Positions 17,218-26,540 of a stretch of 64,000 nt of DNA are shown here, piece by piece. The position numbers and the translations under genes are program-made. How positions within the stretch are numbered: the first letter of the stretch is position 1; the number at the start of each line of letters is the position of its first letter. Location: positions 1 to 64,000 of the forward strand of contig JADCRZ010000023.1 of the NCBI GenBank assembly GCA_015069695.1, written 5' to 3'. Origin of the DNA: Williamsia sp. Lineage in GTDB: Bacteria; Bacteroidota; Bacteroidia; Chitinophagales; Chitinophagaceae. The notes under the pieces are model-generated. The model worked only from the letters and a program-made list of their open reading frames with translations, was not told the origin of the DNA and made no database searches.

Positions 17218-19119
17218 CTATTTCTTAAAGAACAGTTCAATCGCAAAAAAGAGCAGGATGCCAACCACCATGAGCAGGATATAATTTCCTACCTGGCCGC
17301 TTTGCAGAAAACGCAGTTGGCGGCTGCCGTACTGCACTGTTTTTCCTACCCCGTTAACAATCCAGTCGATGCCCAGTCTTTCTACGACCGAGTTGGAAAA
17401 CCGGCCCAACGCATTCAGGGGCCGCACAACGGTATTATCATACAGTTCATCGACATACCATTTGTTTTCCAGCACCTTGCCTACCCCTTCGGCTTCTTTG
17501 AGGTCAGGCGTTTTGCTATACCTGATATAAGCAATGGCGGCTCCTGCAACTGCCACAACCAGGGAACCGGCCAGCAACATCCATTCAGTCTGGTGACTGA
17601 GCTCATGTGCCGGATGCACCCTTTCAGAAGGCGCAAAAATGGGCTCCAGGAAATGGGCCAGGGCATGTGCTCCTTCTGCAAACAAGGCCGGTATGCCTGC
17701 AAAGCCGGCAATAGTAGAGAGAATAGCTAGCACGATCAGTGGCACTGTAATGGGTGCCGGACTTTCATGCAGGTGATGTTCCTGTTCATGTGTACCCCTG
17801 AATGCACCCTGGAATGTAGTGGCATACAAACGGAACATATAGAAAGCAGTCATGAAAGCGCCTGCAACACCGATATAATAGAGTACCGGATGGAAGGCAT
17901 AAGCGCCTACCAAGATTTCATCTTTAGAGAAAAAGCCGGAGAAAGGAGGTATACCGGCGATGGCCAAACAGCCCAGCAGGAAAGTAATGTGCGTTACCGG
18001 CATGTACTTTTTCAATCCGCCCATAAACCGGATGTCCTGCTCATTGTGCATGGCATGGATCACGGAACCGGCACCCAGGAAGAGCAGGGCTTTAAAAAAA
18101 GCATGTGTCATTACATGGAACACGGCGCCGGTATAAGCACCTGCGCCCAGGGCCAGGAACATATATCCCAGCTGGCTAACAGTTGAGTAAGCCAGCACTT
18201 TCTTAATATCATTTTGTTTAAGCGCAATGGTTGCTGCCAGGATCACGGTTGCCAGTCCGGTAATGGCAATCACCCATTGTGTAGCAGGCGCCATCGTGTA
18301 AAGCAGGTTGCTCCGCGCGATCATGTAAATGCCGGCTGTTACCATGGTTGCTGCATGAATGAGGGCCGATACCGGTGTGGGGCCCGCCATGGCATCGGGC
18401 AGCCAGGTATACAGCGGGATCTGCGCACTTTTACCGGTAGCACCTACAAATAACAGAAGCGTAATAATAGTGAGATCCTTCTGTGTAAAAGCACTTGCGT
18501 GTGAAAAAACAGCGGCATAATTCAGGCTGCCTGCTTTGGAGATGATCCAGAAAAGTGCGATCAGAAAAGCCAGGTCGCCGATCCGGTTCATCACAAAGGC
18601 TTTCCGGGCGGCATAGTTATATGCATTGTTCTTAAACCAAAACCCGATCAGGAGGTACGAGCACAAGCCCACGCCTTCCCATCCGATAAACATCACCAGG
18701 TAATTGCTGCCCAGTACCAGCAGCAGCATGGAAAATACAAATAAGTTCAGGTAAGAGAAATAACGCGCATAGTGCGGGCTTTCTTCCCCATGCATATAAG
18801 AAGTGGAATACACATGGATCAGGAATCCTACGCCCGTGATGATCAGTAAGAACAGGGAAGACAGCTGGTCCACCTGGAATGAAAAGGGAATAGACACCTT
18901 ATCGTAGCTGATAAAATCAAATCCGTTCACCACACCTGTATGGCCCGCGTTCACCGAAAGAAAAAGCAAGATGCTGATAACAAAGGAAAGCAGGATACTG
19001 CCGCAGCCAACCAGTCCGGTCGCTCCCTTTGACAGGGAATTCCTGCCCAGGCCTGTGATCAAGAAACCGAGGAAGGGCAGCAGCGGAACCAGCCAGACTA
19101 ATTGTAAATTATTGCTCAT
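17218..19119 (-). CDS. nuoL: NADH-quinone oxidoreductase subunit L
   Basis: A 633-residue antiporter-like subunit with the long C-terminal extension that runs along the membrane arm. Motifs include FIGWEGVGLCSYLLIGFW, IPLYTWLPDAMAGPTPVSAL and NDIKKVLAYSTVSQLGYMFL. A His/Glu-rich loop (HEQEHHLHES, about 445-455) follows the core. It is 30 bp downstream of nuoK. Confidence 0.97.
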   Translation of the reverse strand: MSNNLQLVWLVPLLPFLGFLITGLGRNSLSKGATGLVGCGSILLSFVISILLFLSVNAGHTGVVNGFDFISYDKVSIPFSFQVDQLSSLFLLIITGVGFLIHVYSTSYMHGEESPHYARYFSYLNLFVFSMLLLVLGSNYLVMFIGWEGVGLCSYLLIGFWFKNNAYNYAARKAFVMNRIGDLAFLIALFWIISKAGSLNYAAVFSHASAFTQKDLTIITLLLFVGATGKSAQIPLYTWLPDAMAGPTPVSALIHAATMVTAGIYMIARSNLLYTMAPATQWVIAITGLATVILAATIALKQNDIKKVLAYSTVSQLGYMFLALGAGAYTGAVFHVMTHAFFKALLFLGAGSVIHAMHNEQDIRFMGGLKKYMPVTHITFLLGCLAIAGIPPFSGFFSKDEILVGAYAFHPVLYYIGVAGAFMTAFYMFRLYATTFQGAFRGTHEQEHHLHESPAPITVPLIVLAILSTIAGFAGIPALFAEGAHALAHFLEPIFAPSERVHPAHELSHQTEWMLLAGSLVVAVAGAAIAYIRYSKTPDLKEAEGVGKVLENKWYVDELYDNTVVRPLNALGRFSNSVVERLGIDWIVNGVGKTVQYGSRQLRFLQSGQVGNYILLMVVGILLFFAIELFFKK

Positions 19120-19149
19120 AAGGTTTCTTGAGTTTTTCCTTCGTTGGAC

Positions 19150-19488
19150 TTAGTTCTTTAGCCGGTTCAGGAAATTTACGTCTGTTGAATGGGTGTTGCG
19201 GTAAAGCATGACAATGATCGCCAGTCCAACGCTCACTTCGGCTGCTGCAACCACCATGATAAAGAATACGAATAATTGTCCATCCGTACCATTTGCACCC
19301 CCCGCCCCCGGTGTAATCAGGTGCGATGCATAATGCATTTTTGAGAATGCTACCAGCAGGAGGTTTACGGCATTGAGCATAATCTCGATGCACATAAAGA
19401 TAATGATGGCATTTCTGCGGGTGAGCACACCCGTTATTCCGATACAGAACAAAGCGATGGCGACAAATATATAGTAGTTGACCGGCAT
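19150..19488 (-). CDS. nuoK: NADH-quinone oxidoreductase subunit K
   Basis: A 112-residue protein with three membrane helices; the conserved glutamates lie in [20 protein letters not shown] and in the third helix ([18 protein letters not shown]). The length suits the family with a slightly enlarged loop (residues 53-66). It follows nuoJ by 58 bp. Confidence 0.96.
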   Translation of the reverse strand: MPVNYYIFVAIALFCIGITGVLTRRNAIIIFMCIEIMLNAVNLLLVAFSKMHYASHLITPGAGGANGTDGQLFVFFIMVVAAAEVSVGLAIIVMLYRNTHSTDVNFLNRLKN

Positions 19489-19546
19489 GTTTTTCCTGAG
19501 CCTAGGCCCAAAAGGGTTTACTGTTTTGTATTACGATCCCTGTTTA

Positions 19547-20047
19547 TCAATCTCTTTTTCCGATTACCACGGCTCCTACCATGGCACTCAGGAACAGGAT
19601 GCTGCTGATTTCAAAAGGCACCACATATTCTTTGAACAAGGCCATTCCCAGGTTGTTGATCAGCCCTATGTCACCCTGGCTTGTCTGGGCGGTATAGCTT
19701 TTATAATCGGCCCGTTTCAGGGTAGCCACCATCACCAGCAGCAAGCAGCCGCCGGCAATCGCACCGGCAAATTTAAGCCACCGCTTTCGCTGCGCTTCTG
19801 TTTCCGTGTTCAGGTTCATCAGCATGATCACAAAAAGAAACAGCACCATAATGGCACCCGCATATACAATGAGGTTAACGATCGCCAGGAACTGGGCATT
19901 GAGCAGGATGTAATGCCCCGAGATCGCAAAAAAAGTAACGATCAGGTAAAGTACACTGTATACAAGATTTTTGCTGGTTACTACCATCAGCGCGCTGCCG
20001 ATAGCCAATGCCGACAAAAACCAGAACAACCCTTGTGTTGCGTTCAT
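19547..20047 (-). CDS. nuoJ: NADH-quinone oxidoreductase subunit J
   Basis: A 166-residue membrane subunit with five hydrophobic segments. The conserved region LVYSVLYLIVTFFAISGHY and the block AIVNLIVYAGAIMVLFLFVI mark NuoJ. It ends with GAVVIGKRD. It is 30 bp downstream of nuoI. Confidence 0.96.
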   Translation of the reverse strand: MNATQGLFWFLSALAIGSALMVVTSKNLVYSVLYLIVTFFAISGHYILLNAQFLAIVNLIVYAGAIMVLFLFVIMLMNLNTETEAQRKRWLKFAGAIAGGCLLLVMVATLKRADYKSYTAQTSQGDIGLINNLGMALFKEYVVPFEISSILFLSAMVGAVVIGKRD

Positions 20048-20077
20048 ATGCAGTGCTCAGTTGATGCGATCATCTTT

Positions 20078-20629
20078 TTATACCTCTTCCTTTTTTGCCC
20101 TGTTGCCGCGCGCTTTTGCAAAGCCCTGCGGATCGGTTTTCGGATCAGGTATAAGCAGATCGCTTTTATTATAGATAAAACTTTCCCGTGTGTAATTAGA
20201 GGGTGTAAATGTTTCGCTTAGGTAGATCGCATCTTTCGGACAAGCTTCTTCGCAGAGTCCGCAAAAGATGCAGCGCAGCATGTTGATCTCGTATTTGGCT
20301 GCATATTTTTCTTCCCGGTACAGGTTTTCTTCACCAGGCTCGCGTTCAGCGGCTTCCATGGTGATGGCTTCTGCCGGGCATGCTACAGCGCACAACCCGC
20401 AGGCAGTGCAGCGTTCGCGGCCTTCTTCGTCCCTGTTCAGGATCTGCAGTCCACGCCATACCGGGCTAAAAGGACGTTTTTGTTCAGGGTATTTGATGGT
20501 CGCTTTTTTCTTAAAGAAATGCTTTAAGGTAATCATCATGCCTTTCATGATATTCCAGAGATAAATCTTCTCTACGAATGTCATGGGCTTGCGCTCCATC
20601 ACTTTTACCCTATTTGTAAGTGCTTCCAT
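20078..20629 (-). CDS. nuoI: NADH-quinone oxidoreductase subunit I (ferredoxin-type)
   Basis: A 183-residue peripheral-arm subunit with two [4Fe-4S] motifs, CTACGLCAVACPAEAI and CIFCGLCEEACPKDAI, that bind clusters N6a and N6b. An amphipathic N-terminal helix (VEKIYLWNIMKGMMITLKHF) anchors it to the membrane arm. A 114-bp gap separates it from nuoH upstream. Confidence 0.97.
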   Translation of the reverse strand: MEALTNRVKVMERKPMTFVEKIYLWNIMKGMMITLKHFFKKKATIKYPEQKRPFSPVWRGLQILNRDEEGRERCTACGLCAVACPAEAITMEAAEREPGEENLYREEKYAAKYEINMLRCIFCGLCEEACPKDAIYLSETFTPSNYTRESFIYNKSDLLIPDPKTDPQGFAKARGNRAKKEEV

Positions 20630-20743
20630 TTTTCTTTCCTATCCTTCCTGCAGATGTGTTTCGCAAATGTATATTTTATACGATTACATCCACATTTTTA
20701 AAGCGTATTTTATAAAACGGCTGCTTAATCGCAGGCTTCCCAT

Positions 20744-21799
20744 TTATTTGTGAAGCCACAGGATCACAGCGCCGGTTATCAGCATATTGGCCAATGCCAG
20801 GGGTATCAGTCCCCGCCAGCCCAGGTTCATAAGCTGGTCGTAGCGGAAACGCGGTATCGTCCACCGCACCCACATAAAAAGAAATATAAAGAAAATGATC
20901 TTTGCCATCAAGGCTGCTATACCTACTGCAGCAGCTACATTGGGACTCAACGCGGCTTCGTTTACAAACGGCATATCATAACCGCCAAAGAACAAGGTAG
21001 CCATGATAGCACTGCTGATAAACATGTTTACATATTCGGCAAACAGGTAAAAACCCAGCTTCATGGAAGAGTACTCCTGGTGATAGCCAAAGTTAAGTTC
21101 GTTCTCCGCTTCCGATAGATCAAAGGGTGTCCGGTTACATTCTGCAAACGCGCATACCAGGAAGATCAGGAATCCCAATGGCTGGTATACGATGTTCCAG
21201 AAGTGCCCCGGTTCCATCTGCTGCATCACGATCGTTCTGAGGCTCAGCGAACCGGTGAGCATCAGCAAGGCGATCAGCGACAAACCCATGGCCAGCTCAT
21301 ACGAAATAATCTGGGAAGCGCCCCGGATAGCTGCCAGCAGGGAGAACTTGTTGTTGGAGGCCCAGCCACCGATCATAATGCCATACACGCCCATGCTTAC
21401 CACACCGAACACATAAAGAATACCGATGTTCACATCCGCAATCTGCAGATCAACGGTTCTGCCAAACACTTCTATTTTGTTGCCCCAGGGTATGATGGCG
21501 CTTGTCATCATGGCTGTGAGCATCGCCAGACAAGGGCCGAGTATGAAGAGGAATTTGTTGGAAGTTGCCGGAATGATTTCTTCCTTCATAAACAACTTCA
21601 ACCCGTCAGCCAGCGGTTGCAGGATGCCGAAAGGACCTGCCCTGTTCGGACCGATCCGGTCTTGTATAAACGCAGCTACTTTGCGCTCTGCATAGGTTTC
21701 ATACATGGCGATCACAAGTGAAGCGCTGATAACGATCACGATCAGCACCAGTTTGGCAATCACAGTTTCGGTATCTATCGCTAATAAAAGGGGATTCAT
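20744..21799 (-). CDS. nuoH: NADH-quinone oxidoreductase subunit H
   Basis: A 351-residue subunit with about eight membrane helices. It carries the quinone-site loops: YAERKVAAFIQDRIGPNRAG, then AFAECNRTPFDLSEAENELN with its run of acidic residues, and the C-terminal VRWTIPRFRYDQLMNLGW. It couples quinone reduction in the peripheral arm to the membrane arm. It is 29 bp downstream of nuoG. Confidence 0.97.
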   Translation of the reverse strand: MNPLLLAIDTETVIAKLVLIVIVISASLVIAMYETYAERKVAAFIQDRIGPNRAGPFGILQPLADGLKLFMKEEIIPATSNKFLFILGPCLAMLTAMMTSAIIPWGNKIEVFGRTVDLQIADVNIGILYVFGVVSMGVYGIMIGGWASNNKFSLLAAIRGASQIISYELAMGLSLIALLMLTGSLSLRTIVMQQMEPGHFWNIVYQPLGFLIFLVCAFAECNRTPFDLSEAENELNFGYHQEYSSMKLGFYLFAEYVNMFISSAIMATLFFGGYDMPFVNEAALSPNVAAAVGIAALMAKIIFFIFLFMWVRWTIPRFRYDQLMNLGWRGLIPLALANMLITGAVILWLHK

Positions 21800-21828
21800 G
21801 CTTATGTGGTGGTTAAACTGGATTTGAT

Positions 21829-22992
21829 CTATCTTGAATCGGTCTTTGCATCTACGTCTGCCAGCGTCTGGGGTACATGCCCGGGATATTCTTCCGCCCT
21901 GGTCACATCTTTTTCCAGAAAATCGTGGCTGTGGGCAGGGCCCGGCAGCTCGGAGAGATGGATCTCAGGTTTGTTCACGCCGCTCACGTCGTGAATTTCC
22001 ATCAGGATGCGCGGATCCCTCCCATCCATCACCCGCTTCAGGGTCTCAGGCGGCATTTTCAATCCAACATAATGACCCTGCGAAATCACGGAATGGCGGT
22101 TTACCTTGGTGGGTCCTTCAATGATCCAGTCGCTGGTATTTTTCTTTTCAAAGCGGCAGGTATTGCAGATCCACTCTTCCACTTCCCCCCACTGGTCTTT
22201 GCGGGCTGTAACGCGGTACACTTCATCGCCCCGGTTCCACAAGGTGACCTTGCCACAACAAGTAGGACAGTCGCGGTGTGCGTCGAGCGGTTTGAGGAAC
22301 CAGACCCGGTTCTTAAACCGGAATGTTTTATCGGTTAAAGCGCCTACCGGACAAACATCGATCATATTGCCGCTGAAATCATTGTCGATCGCTTTGGAAA
22401 TATAAGTAGAGATCTCTGAATGATCGCCGCGGTCCAGTACGCCGTGTACGCGTTCGTTGGTCAGCTGGTCGGCTACATAGGTGCAACGGTAGCAGAGGAT
22501 GCAGCGCGTCATGTGCAGCTGGATGTAAGGGCCGATATTTTCTTTCTCAAATGTTCTTCTCGGAAACTCGTAGCGGGTATCATCTGAACCATGTGAATAA
22601 CCCAAGTCCTGCAGGGAACATTCACCAGCCTGGTCACAGATCGGACAGTCGAGCGGATGATTGATGAGCAGGAATTCTACCACCCCTTTGCGGGCATCGA
22701 TCACTTTTTCACTGGTGATGTTTTTTACCACCATGCCATCCATCACATTGGTGCGGCAGCTGGCCACCAGCTTGGGCATGGGACGGGGATCGGCTGTAGA
22801 GCCGGCCGCCACTTCTACCAGGCAGGTGCGGCATTTACCGCCGCTTCCCTTCAGCTTGCTGTAGTAGCACATGGCAGGAGGCGTGACTTCGCCGCCAATT
22901 TGCCGCGCTGCATTCAGGATAGAAGTACCCGGTTCCACCTCAATGGTGATATTGTCGATGGTAACCTTCATCATTTTTTTTTCGTCAGCCAT
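21829..22992 (-). CDS. nuoG: NADH-quinone oxidoreductase subunit G, short form
   Basis: A 387-residue protein holding only the iron-sulfur N-terminal part of NuoG. It has a [2Fe-2S] ferredoxin domain (MCYYSKLKGSGGKCRTC; a further Cys at CPICDQAGEC), the His-Cys cluster N5 motif (HMTRCILCYRC), and a CPVGAL motif for N4. After a pair of CxxC motifs (CPTCCGK, CNTCRF) it ends where the large molybdopterin-oxidoreductase-like domain of E. coli NuoG would begin. Short forms are known in Bacteroidota. It shuttles electrons from NuoE/F to NuoI. It is 56 bp downstream of nuoF. Confidence 0.93.
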   Translation of the reverse strand: MADEKKMMKVTIDNITIEVEPGTSILNAARQIGGEVTPPAMCYYSKLKGSGGKCRTCLVEVAAGSTADPRPMPKLVASCRTNVMDGMVVKNITSEKVIDARKGVVEFLLINHPLDCPICDQAGECSLQDLGYSHGSDDTRYEFPRRTFEKENIGPYIQLHMTRCILCYRCTYVADQLTNERVHGVLDRGDHSEISTYISKAIDNDFSGNMIDVCPVGALTDKTFRFKNRVWFLKPLDAHRDCPTCCGKVTLWNRGDEVYRVTARKDQWGEVEEWICNTCRFEKKNTSDWIIEGPTKVNRHSVISQGHYVGLKMPPETLKRVMDGRDPRILMEIHDVSGVNKPEIHLSELPGPAHSHDFLEKDVTRAEEYPGHVPQTLADVDAKTDSR

Positions 22993-23048
22993 ATTCTTGT
23001 ACAGGCAAAGAACCTAGGCTCTTTGCATTTTAGTTAGATAGAGTATTG

Positions 23049-24404
23049 TTAAACTGCTACCGGCACTTCCAGGGCGTCAGCATAATGAGCAAGGCCGTAG
23101 TTCCTGTTCATGCATTCAACCGGGTTCAGCACATGCCATTCAAACTCGTCCCGGAAATGGCGGATCGCAGCTGCTACGGGCCAGGCTGCAGCATCTCCCA
23201 GCGGACAAATGGTATTGCCTTCTATTTTGCGCTGGATGTCCCAGAGCAGGTTGATGTCGCTCATCTTACCCTTGCCGTATTCAATGTTGCGCAGGATCTT
23301 TTCCATCCAGCCGGTTCCTTCGCGGCAGGGTGAACACTGTCCGCAGCTTTCGTGGTGGTAAAAACGCGCCAGGCTCAGGGTATGCCGAACGATGCACTGG
23401 TCTTCATCCAGCACTTCAAAACCGCCGGAGCCCATCATGGAGCCGGTGGCAAAGCCGCCGTCAGACAGGCTTTCATAGTTCATCATGCGGGGCTGCCCCT
23501 TGGCTGTTTTCAGCAGCAGGTTGGCCGGCAGGATAGGTACGGAAGAGCCGCCCGGGATGCAGGCTTTCAGCCTTTTTCCGTTTGGAATACCGCCGCAGTA
23601 TTCATCGCTGTAAATAAATTCTTCTACCGAAATGGTCATGTCGATCTCGTACACGCCCGGTTTGTTGATATTGCCACAGGCACTGATCAGCTTGGTTCCG
23701 GTTGATTTTCCCACCCCGATCTTGCTGTAAGCTTCGCCCCCTTCATTGATGATGGGCACGATGGCAGCCAGCGTTTCTACATTGTTTACAACGGTCGGGC
23801 AATCCCACAGGCCTTTCACGGCAGGGAAAGGTGGTTTGATGCGGGGGTTGCCGCGTTTGCCTTCCAGCGATTCAATCAGGGCCGTTTCCTCGCCGCAGAT
23901 ATAGGCGCCCGCACCGCGTTGTACATAGATTTCGCAGTCGAAGCCGGTGCCCAGGATATTTTTTCCCAGCCAGCCGTTTTGTTTGGCTTCTTCAGCAGCC
24001 TGTTCCAAGATATCGGGAATCCAGGCGTATTCACCCCGGATATAAATATAGGTACGGCTACTGCCCAGCGCGAAAGAAGAGATGATCAATCCTTCTATCA
24101 GGAGATGGGGCAGGAACTCCATGAGATACCGGTCTTTAAATGTACCGGGTTCGCTTTCATCGGCATTGCAGACCAGGTAGCGGGGTACACCTTCCGGCTT
24201 GGCAAGAAAGCTCCATTTCATGCCTGTAGGGAAACCGGCTCCACCGCGACCGCGCAGCCCGCTCTTTTTCACTTCTTCCACAATATCCCCTGGCGTCATC
24301 TTCAAAGCTTTTTCCACGGCCCGGTACCCACCTTCACGGCGGTATACATCGTAGCCCCTGATGCCTTCTACGTTTGCTTTGTCGAGCAATAATTTTTTTG
24401 CCAT
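23049..24404 (-). CDS. nuoF: NADH-quinone oxidoreductase subunit F
   Basis: A 451-residue NADH- and FMN-binding subunit. Motifs are GLRGRGGAGFPTGMKW (NADH/FMN), ERGAGAYICGEETALIESLEG-like sequence (here VQRGAGAYICGEETALIES), and cluster N3 ligands SCGQCSPCREGTGW with CPLGDAAAW. Its presence with nuoE shows this complex I takes electrons from NADH, unlike the 11- or 12-subunit forms. A decayed gene separates it from nuoE. Confidence 0.97.
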   Translation of the reverse strand: MAKKLLLDKANVEGIRGYDVYRREGGYRAVEKALKMTPGDIVEEVKKSGLRGRGGAGFPTGMKWSFLAKPEGVPRYLVCNADESEPGTFKDRYLMEFLPHLLIEGLIISSFALGSSRTYIYIRGEYAWIPDILEQAAEEAKQNGWLGKNILGTGFDCEIYVQRGAGAYICGEETALIESLEGKRGNPRIKPPFPAVKGLWDCPTVVNNVETLAAIVPIINEGGEAYSKIGVGKSTGTKLISACGNINKPGVYEIDMTISVEEFIYSDEYCGGIPNGKRLKACIPGGSSVPILPANLLLKTAKGQPRMMNYESLSDGGFATGSMMGSGGFEVLDEDQCIVRHTLSLARFYHHESCGQCSPCREGTGWMEKILRNIEYGKGKMSDINLLWDIQRKIEGNTICPLGDAAAWPVAAAIRHFRDEFEWHVLNPVECMNRNYGLAHYADALEVPVAV

Positions 24405-24414
24405 GCTTTTATCT

Positions 24415-24772
24415 TTATAGCAGCATCCTCATCGGATACAGTTCCCGGTTATACGGGTTAAAAACCAATCCCATTGCTTTCAAGGCGGTTACACCTAGCA
24501 AGGCACTATCTCCTTCTTCACCGTATATAACCGGAGCAGAAGCTCCTTCTCCATCTATTTCAAAATAAGCTTCTCCAACCCTTCGCGAAATTTTACTTCC
24601 ATCTGCGAGCGAAAACTCCCCAGTTCGGTACGGCTTTACGTCTACCTCATTTAATTGTCTTTCCCGGTACCAGACTATAAACTGTTCCCGTGTCGATTAT
24701 AAACTCTACATCTGCAGACTGCTCAGCCTCCCGGTGTTTCTTTACTTTAATATATTTTGAAGTGATGCCCAT
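24415..24772 (-). pseudogene. Frameshifted clan AA aspartic protease (retropepsin-like)
   Basis: Translating the nuoE-nuoF gap by hand on the minus strand gives an ATG at 24772 and 41 codons ending VEFIIDTGTVYSLVPGKTIK at a TGA (24647-24649). The active-site motif DTG is present. Near 24667 the frame must shift; the other frame then continues RERQLNEVDVKPYRTGEFSL and ends with LLGVTALKAMGLVFNPYNRE, MRMLL and a TAA at 24415-24417. That C-terminal block is typical of small single-domain clan AA aspartic proteases of about 120 residues. Joining the two frames gives a full-length domain, so one frameshift broke an otherwise complete gene. It sits between nuoE and nuoF, which are normally adjacent. 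Confidence 0.8.
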
Positions 24773-24783
24773 ATAAACTGCGC

Positions 24784-25287
24784 TTAGTTAACACTGTTCA
24801 CCACCGCCTGTCTTCTGCACTCTTCTACGATCGCATCTACTTTTTCCGGCGTTAAGTATTCACGGTATGTTTTTCCCAGTTGCATCATCGGCGCATAACC
24901 GCAGGCTCCCAGGCATTCGACTGTTTTCAGTGTGAACAAGCCATCAGCAGTTGTTTCACCGACGCCGATGCCCAGCTTTTGCTTGATATATTCAATAATG
25001 TCGTCGCTGCCCTTTACCATGCAGGGACCGGTTTGGCATACTTCAAACAGGAATTTACCAACAGGCTTTAGGTTGTACATGGAGTAAAAAGTAGCCACTT
25101 CATATACTTCGATGGGTTCCAGTTCGAGCAGGGAAGCCACGTAATCCATGACCGGCACGTCCAGCCAGCCATCGAACTCCTGTTGGGCCAGGTGCAGCAC
25201 CGGGAGGAGCGCACTCTTTTTTTTTCCTTCCGGGTAGCGGGCGATGATCTCGTCGACTTTTTTTAATTTTTCATCAGAAAACTTCAT
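24784..25287 (-). CDS. nuoE: NADH-quinone oxidoreductase subunit E
   Basis: A 167-residue thioredoxin-like [2Fe-2S] subunit. Cluster N1a ligands are visible as CQTGPC and CLGACGYAPMM. An N-terminal helical region (residues 1-60) docks on NuoF. It is 19 bp downstream of nuoD; the broken aspartic protease gene begins 11 bp after its stop. Confidence 0.96.
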   Translation of the reverse strand: MKFSDEKLKKVDEIIARYPEGKKKSALLPVLHLAQQEFDGWLDVPVMDYVASLLELEPIEVYEVATFYSMYNLKPVGKFLFEVCQTGPCMVKGSDDIIEYIKQKLGIGVGETTADGLFTLKTVECLGACGYAPMMQLGKTYREYLTPEKVDAIVEECRRQAVVNSVN

Positions 25288-25306
25288 GCTGCGGGCTTAT
25301 TTTTTG

Positions 25307-26530
25307 TTAACCGTCCATTTCACCGGCAATCAGGTTCAGGCTGCTCAGCGTTACAATGGCATCGCTCAGCATGCTGCCTTTCACCAGCTCATCATATGCC
25401 TGGTAATAGATAAAACAAGGTCTGCGGAACCGCAAGCGGTAGGGAGAACGGCCCCCATCGCTGATGAGATAAAAGCCTAATTCGCCGTTGCCGCCTTCCA
25501 CTGCCTGGTACACTTCTCCTTTGGGGATGTCGGTTTCTCCCATCACAATTTTAAAGTGATAGATCAGCGCCTCCATCTTCGTATATACATCCTGCTTTTC
25601 CGGCAGGTAATATTCGGGGGTATCGGCATGAAATACGTCCGCCTCTGTTCCTTTAAACTCCTGCACTTTCTGGTAGGCTTGCCTGATAAGGCTAAGCGAT
25701 TGTCTCATCTCTTCGTTGCGAACCAGGAAGCGGTCGTAGTTGTCGCCGGTGTTACCGACGGGTATGTTGAATTCAAAATCTTCGTAGCTGCTATAGGGTG
25801 AGTGGGCCCGCACGTCATAATCCACGCCGGCAGCCCGCAGGTTGGGACCGGTAAACCCGTAGTTCAGGGCTCTTTCTGCGCTGATGCCTCCGATGCCCAT
25901 GGTACGTTCCATAAAGATCCGGTTGCGGGTAAACAGGTTTTCAAACTCTGCCAACACTCTCGGGTACTCATCCAGGAACTTCTCCAATTTTCTAAAAGCA
26001 GTATCGGTGAAATTGCGTTCAAAACCACCGATCCGGCCGATGTTGGTGGTCAGGCGCGAGCCGCATACTTCTTCGTAGATTTCATAGATCAGCTCCCTGT
26101 ATTGCATTACATAGAGGAACCCGGTAAAGGCACCGGTATCCACCCCTACGATCGAGTTGCAGATCAGGTGGTCGGAGATCCGCGCCAGCTCCATAATAAT
26201 AATGCGTAAATAATCAACCCGCTTGGGCAGCTTGATCTGCAGGAGCTTTTCGCAGGTAATATGCCATCCCATGTTATTGATGGGCGATGAGCAATAGTTC
26301 ATCCGGTCAGTCAGCGGCGTGATCTGGTAAAGCGGCCGGCGTTCAGCAATCTTTTCAAAAGCCCGGTGGATGTATCCAACTGTTTGTTCGCTGGACACAA
26401 CGCGCTCGCCATCCAGTTCCAGGATGTTTTGAAACACCCCGTGTGTAGCCGGGTGCGTGGGCCCCAGGTTCAGCGTGGTCGTCGTTTTTTCGATGCTTCG
26501 TTCCGGTAGTTTTATATGGCGGTCGTGCAT
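25307..26530 (-). CDS. nuoD: NADH-quinone oxidoreductase subunit D
   Basis: A 407-residue 49-kDa-type subunit that forms the quinone-binding pocket with NuoB. Conserved blocks are NLGPTHPATHG, ELDGERVVSSEQTVGYIHRA, and the C-terminal RLRFRRPCF. The ATG at 26530 (MHDRHIKLPE) is preferred. It lies 10 bp after the nuoC stop with a GGAAGAGGA purine tract upstream, while the frame's earlier start is a TTG inside nuoC. Confidence 0.96.
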   Translation of the reverse strand: MHDRHIKLPERSIEKTTTTLNLGPTHPATHGVFQNILELDGERVVSSEQTVGYIHRAFEKIAERRPLYQITPLTDRMNYCSSPINNMGWHITCEKLLQIKLPKRVDYLRIIIMELARISDHLICNSIVGVDTGAFTGFLYVMQYRELIYEIYEEVCGSRLTTNIGRIGGFERNFTDTAFRKLEKFLDEYPRVLAEFENLFTRNRIFMERTMGIGGISAERALNYGFTGPNLRAAGVDYDVRAHSPYSSYEDFEFNIPVGNTGDNYDRFLVRNEEMRQSLSLIRQAYQKVQEFKGTEADVFHADTPEYYLPEKQDVYTKMEALIYHFKIVMGETDIPKGEVYQAVEGGNGELGFYLISDGGRSPYRLRFRRPCFIYYQAYDELVKGSMLSDAIVTLSSLNLIAGEMDG

Positions 26531-26540
26531 GATGGTTTTT

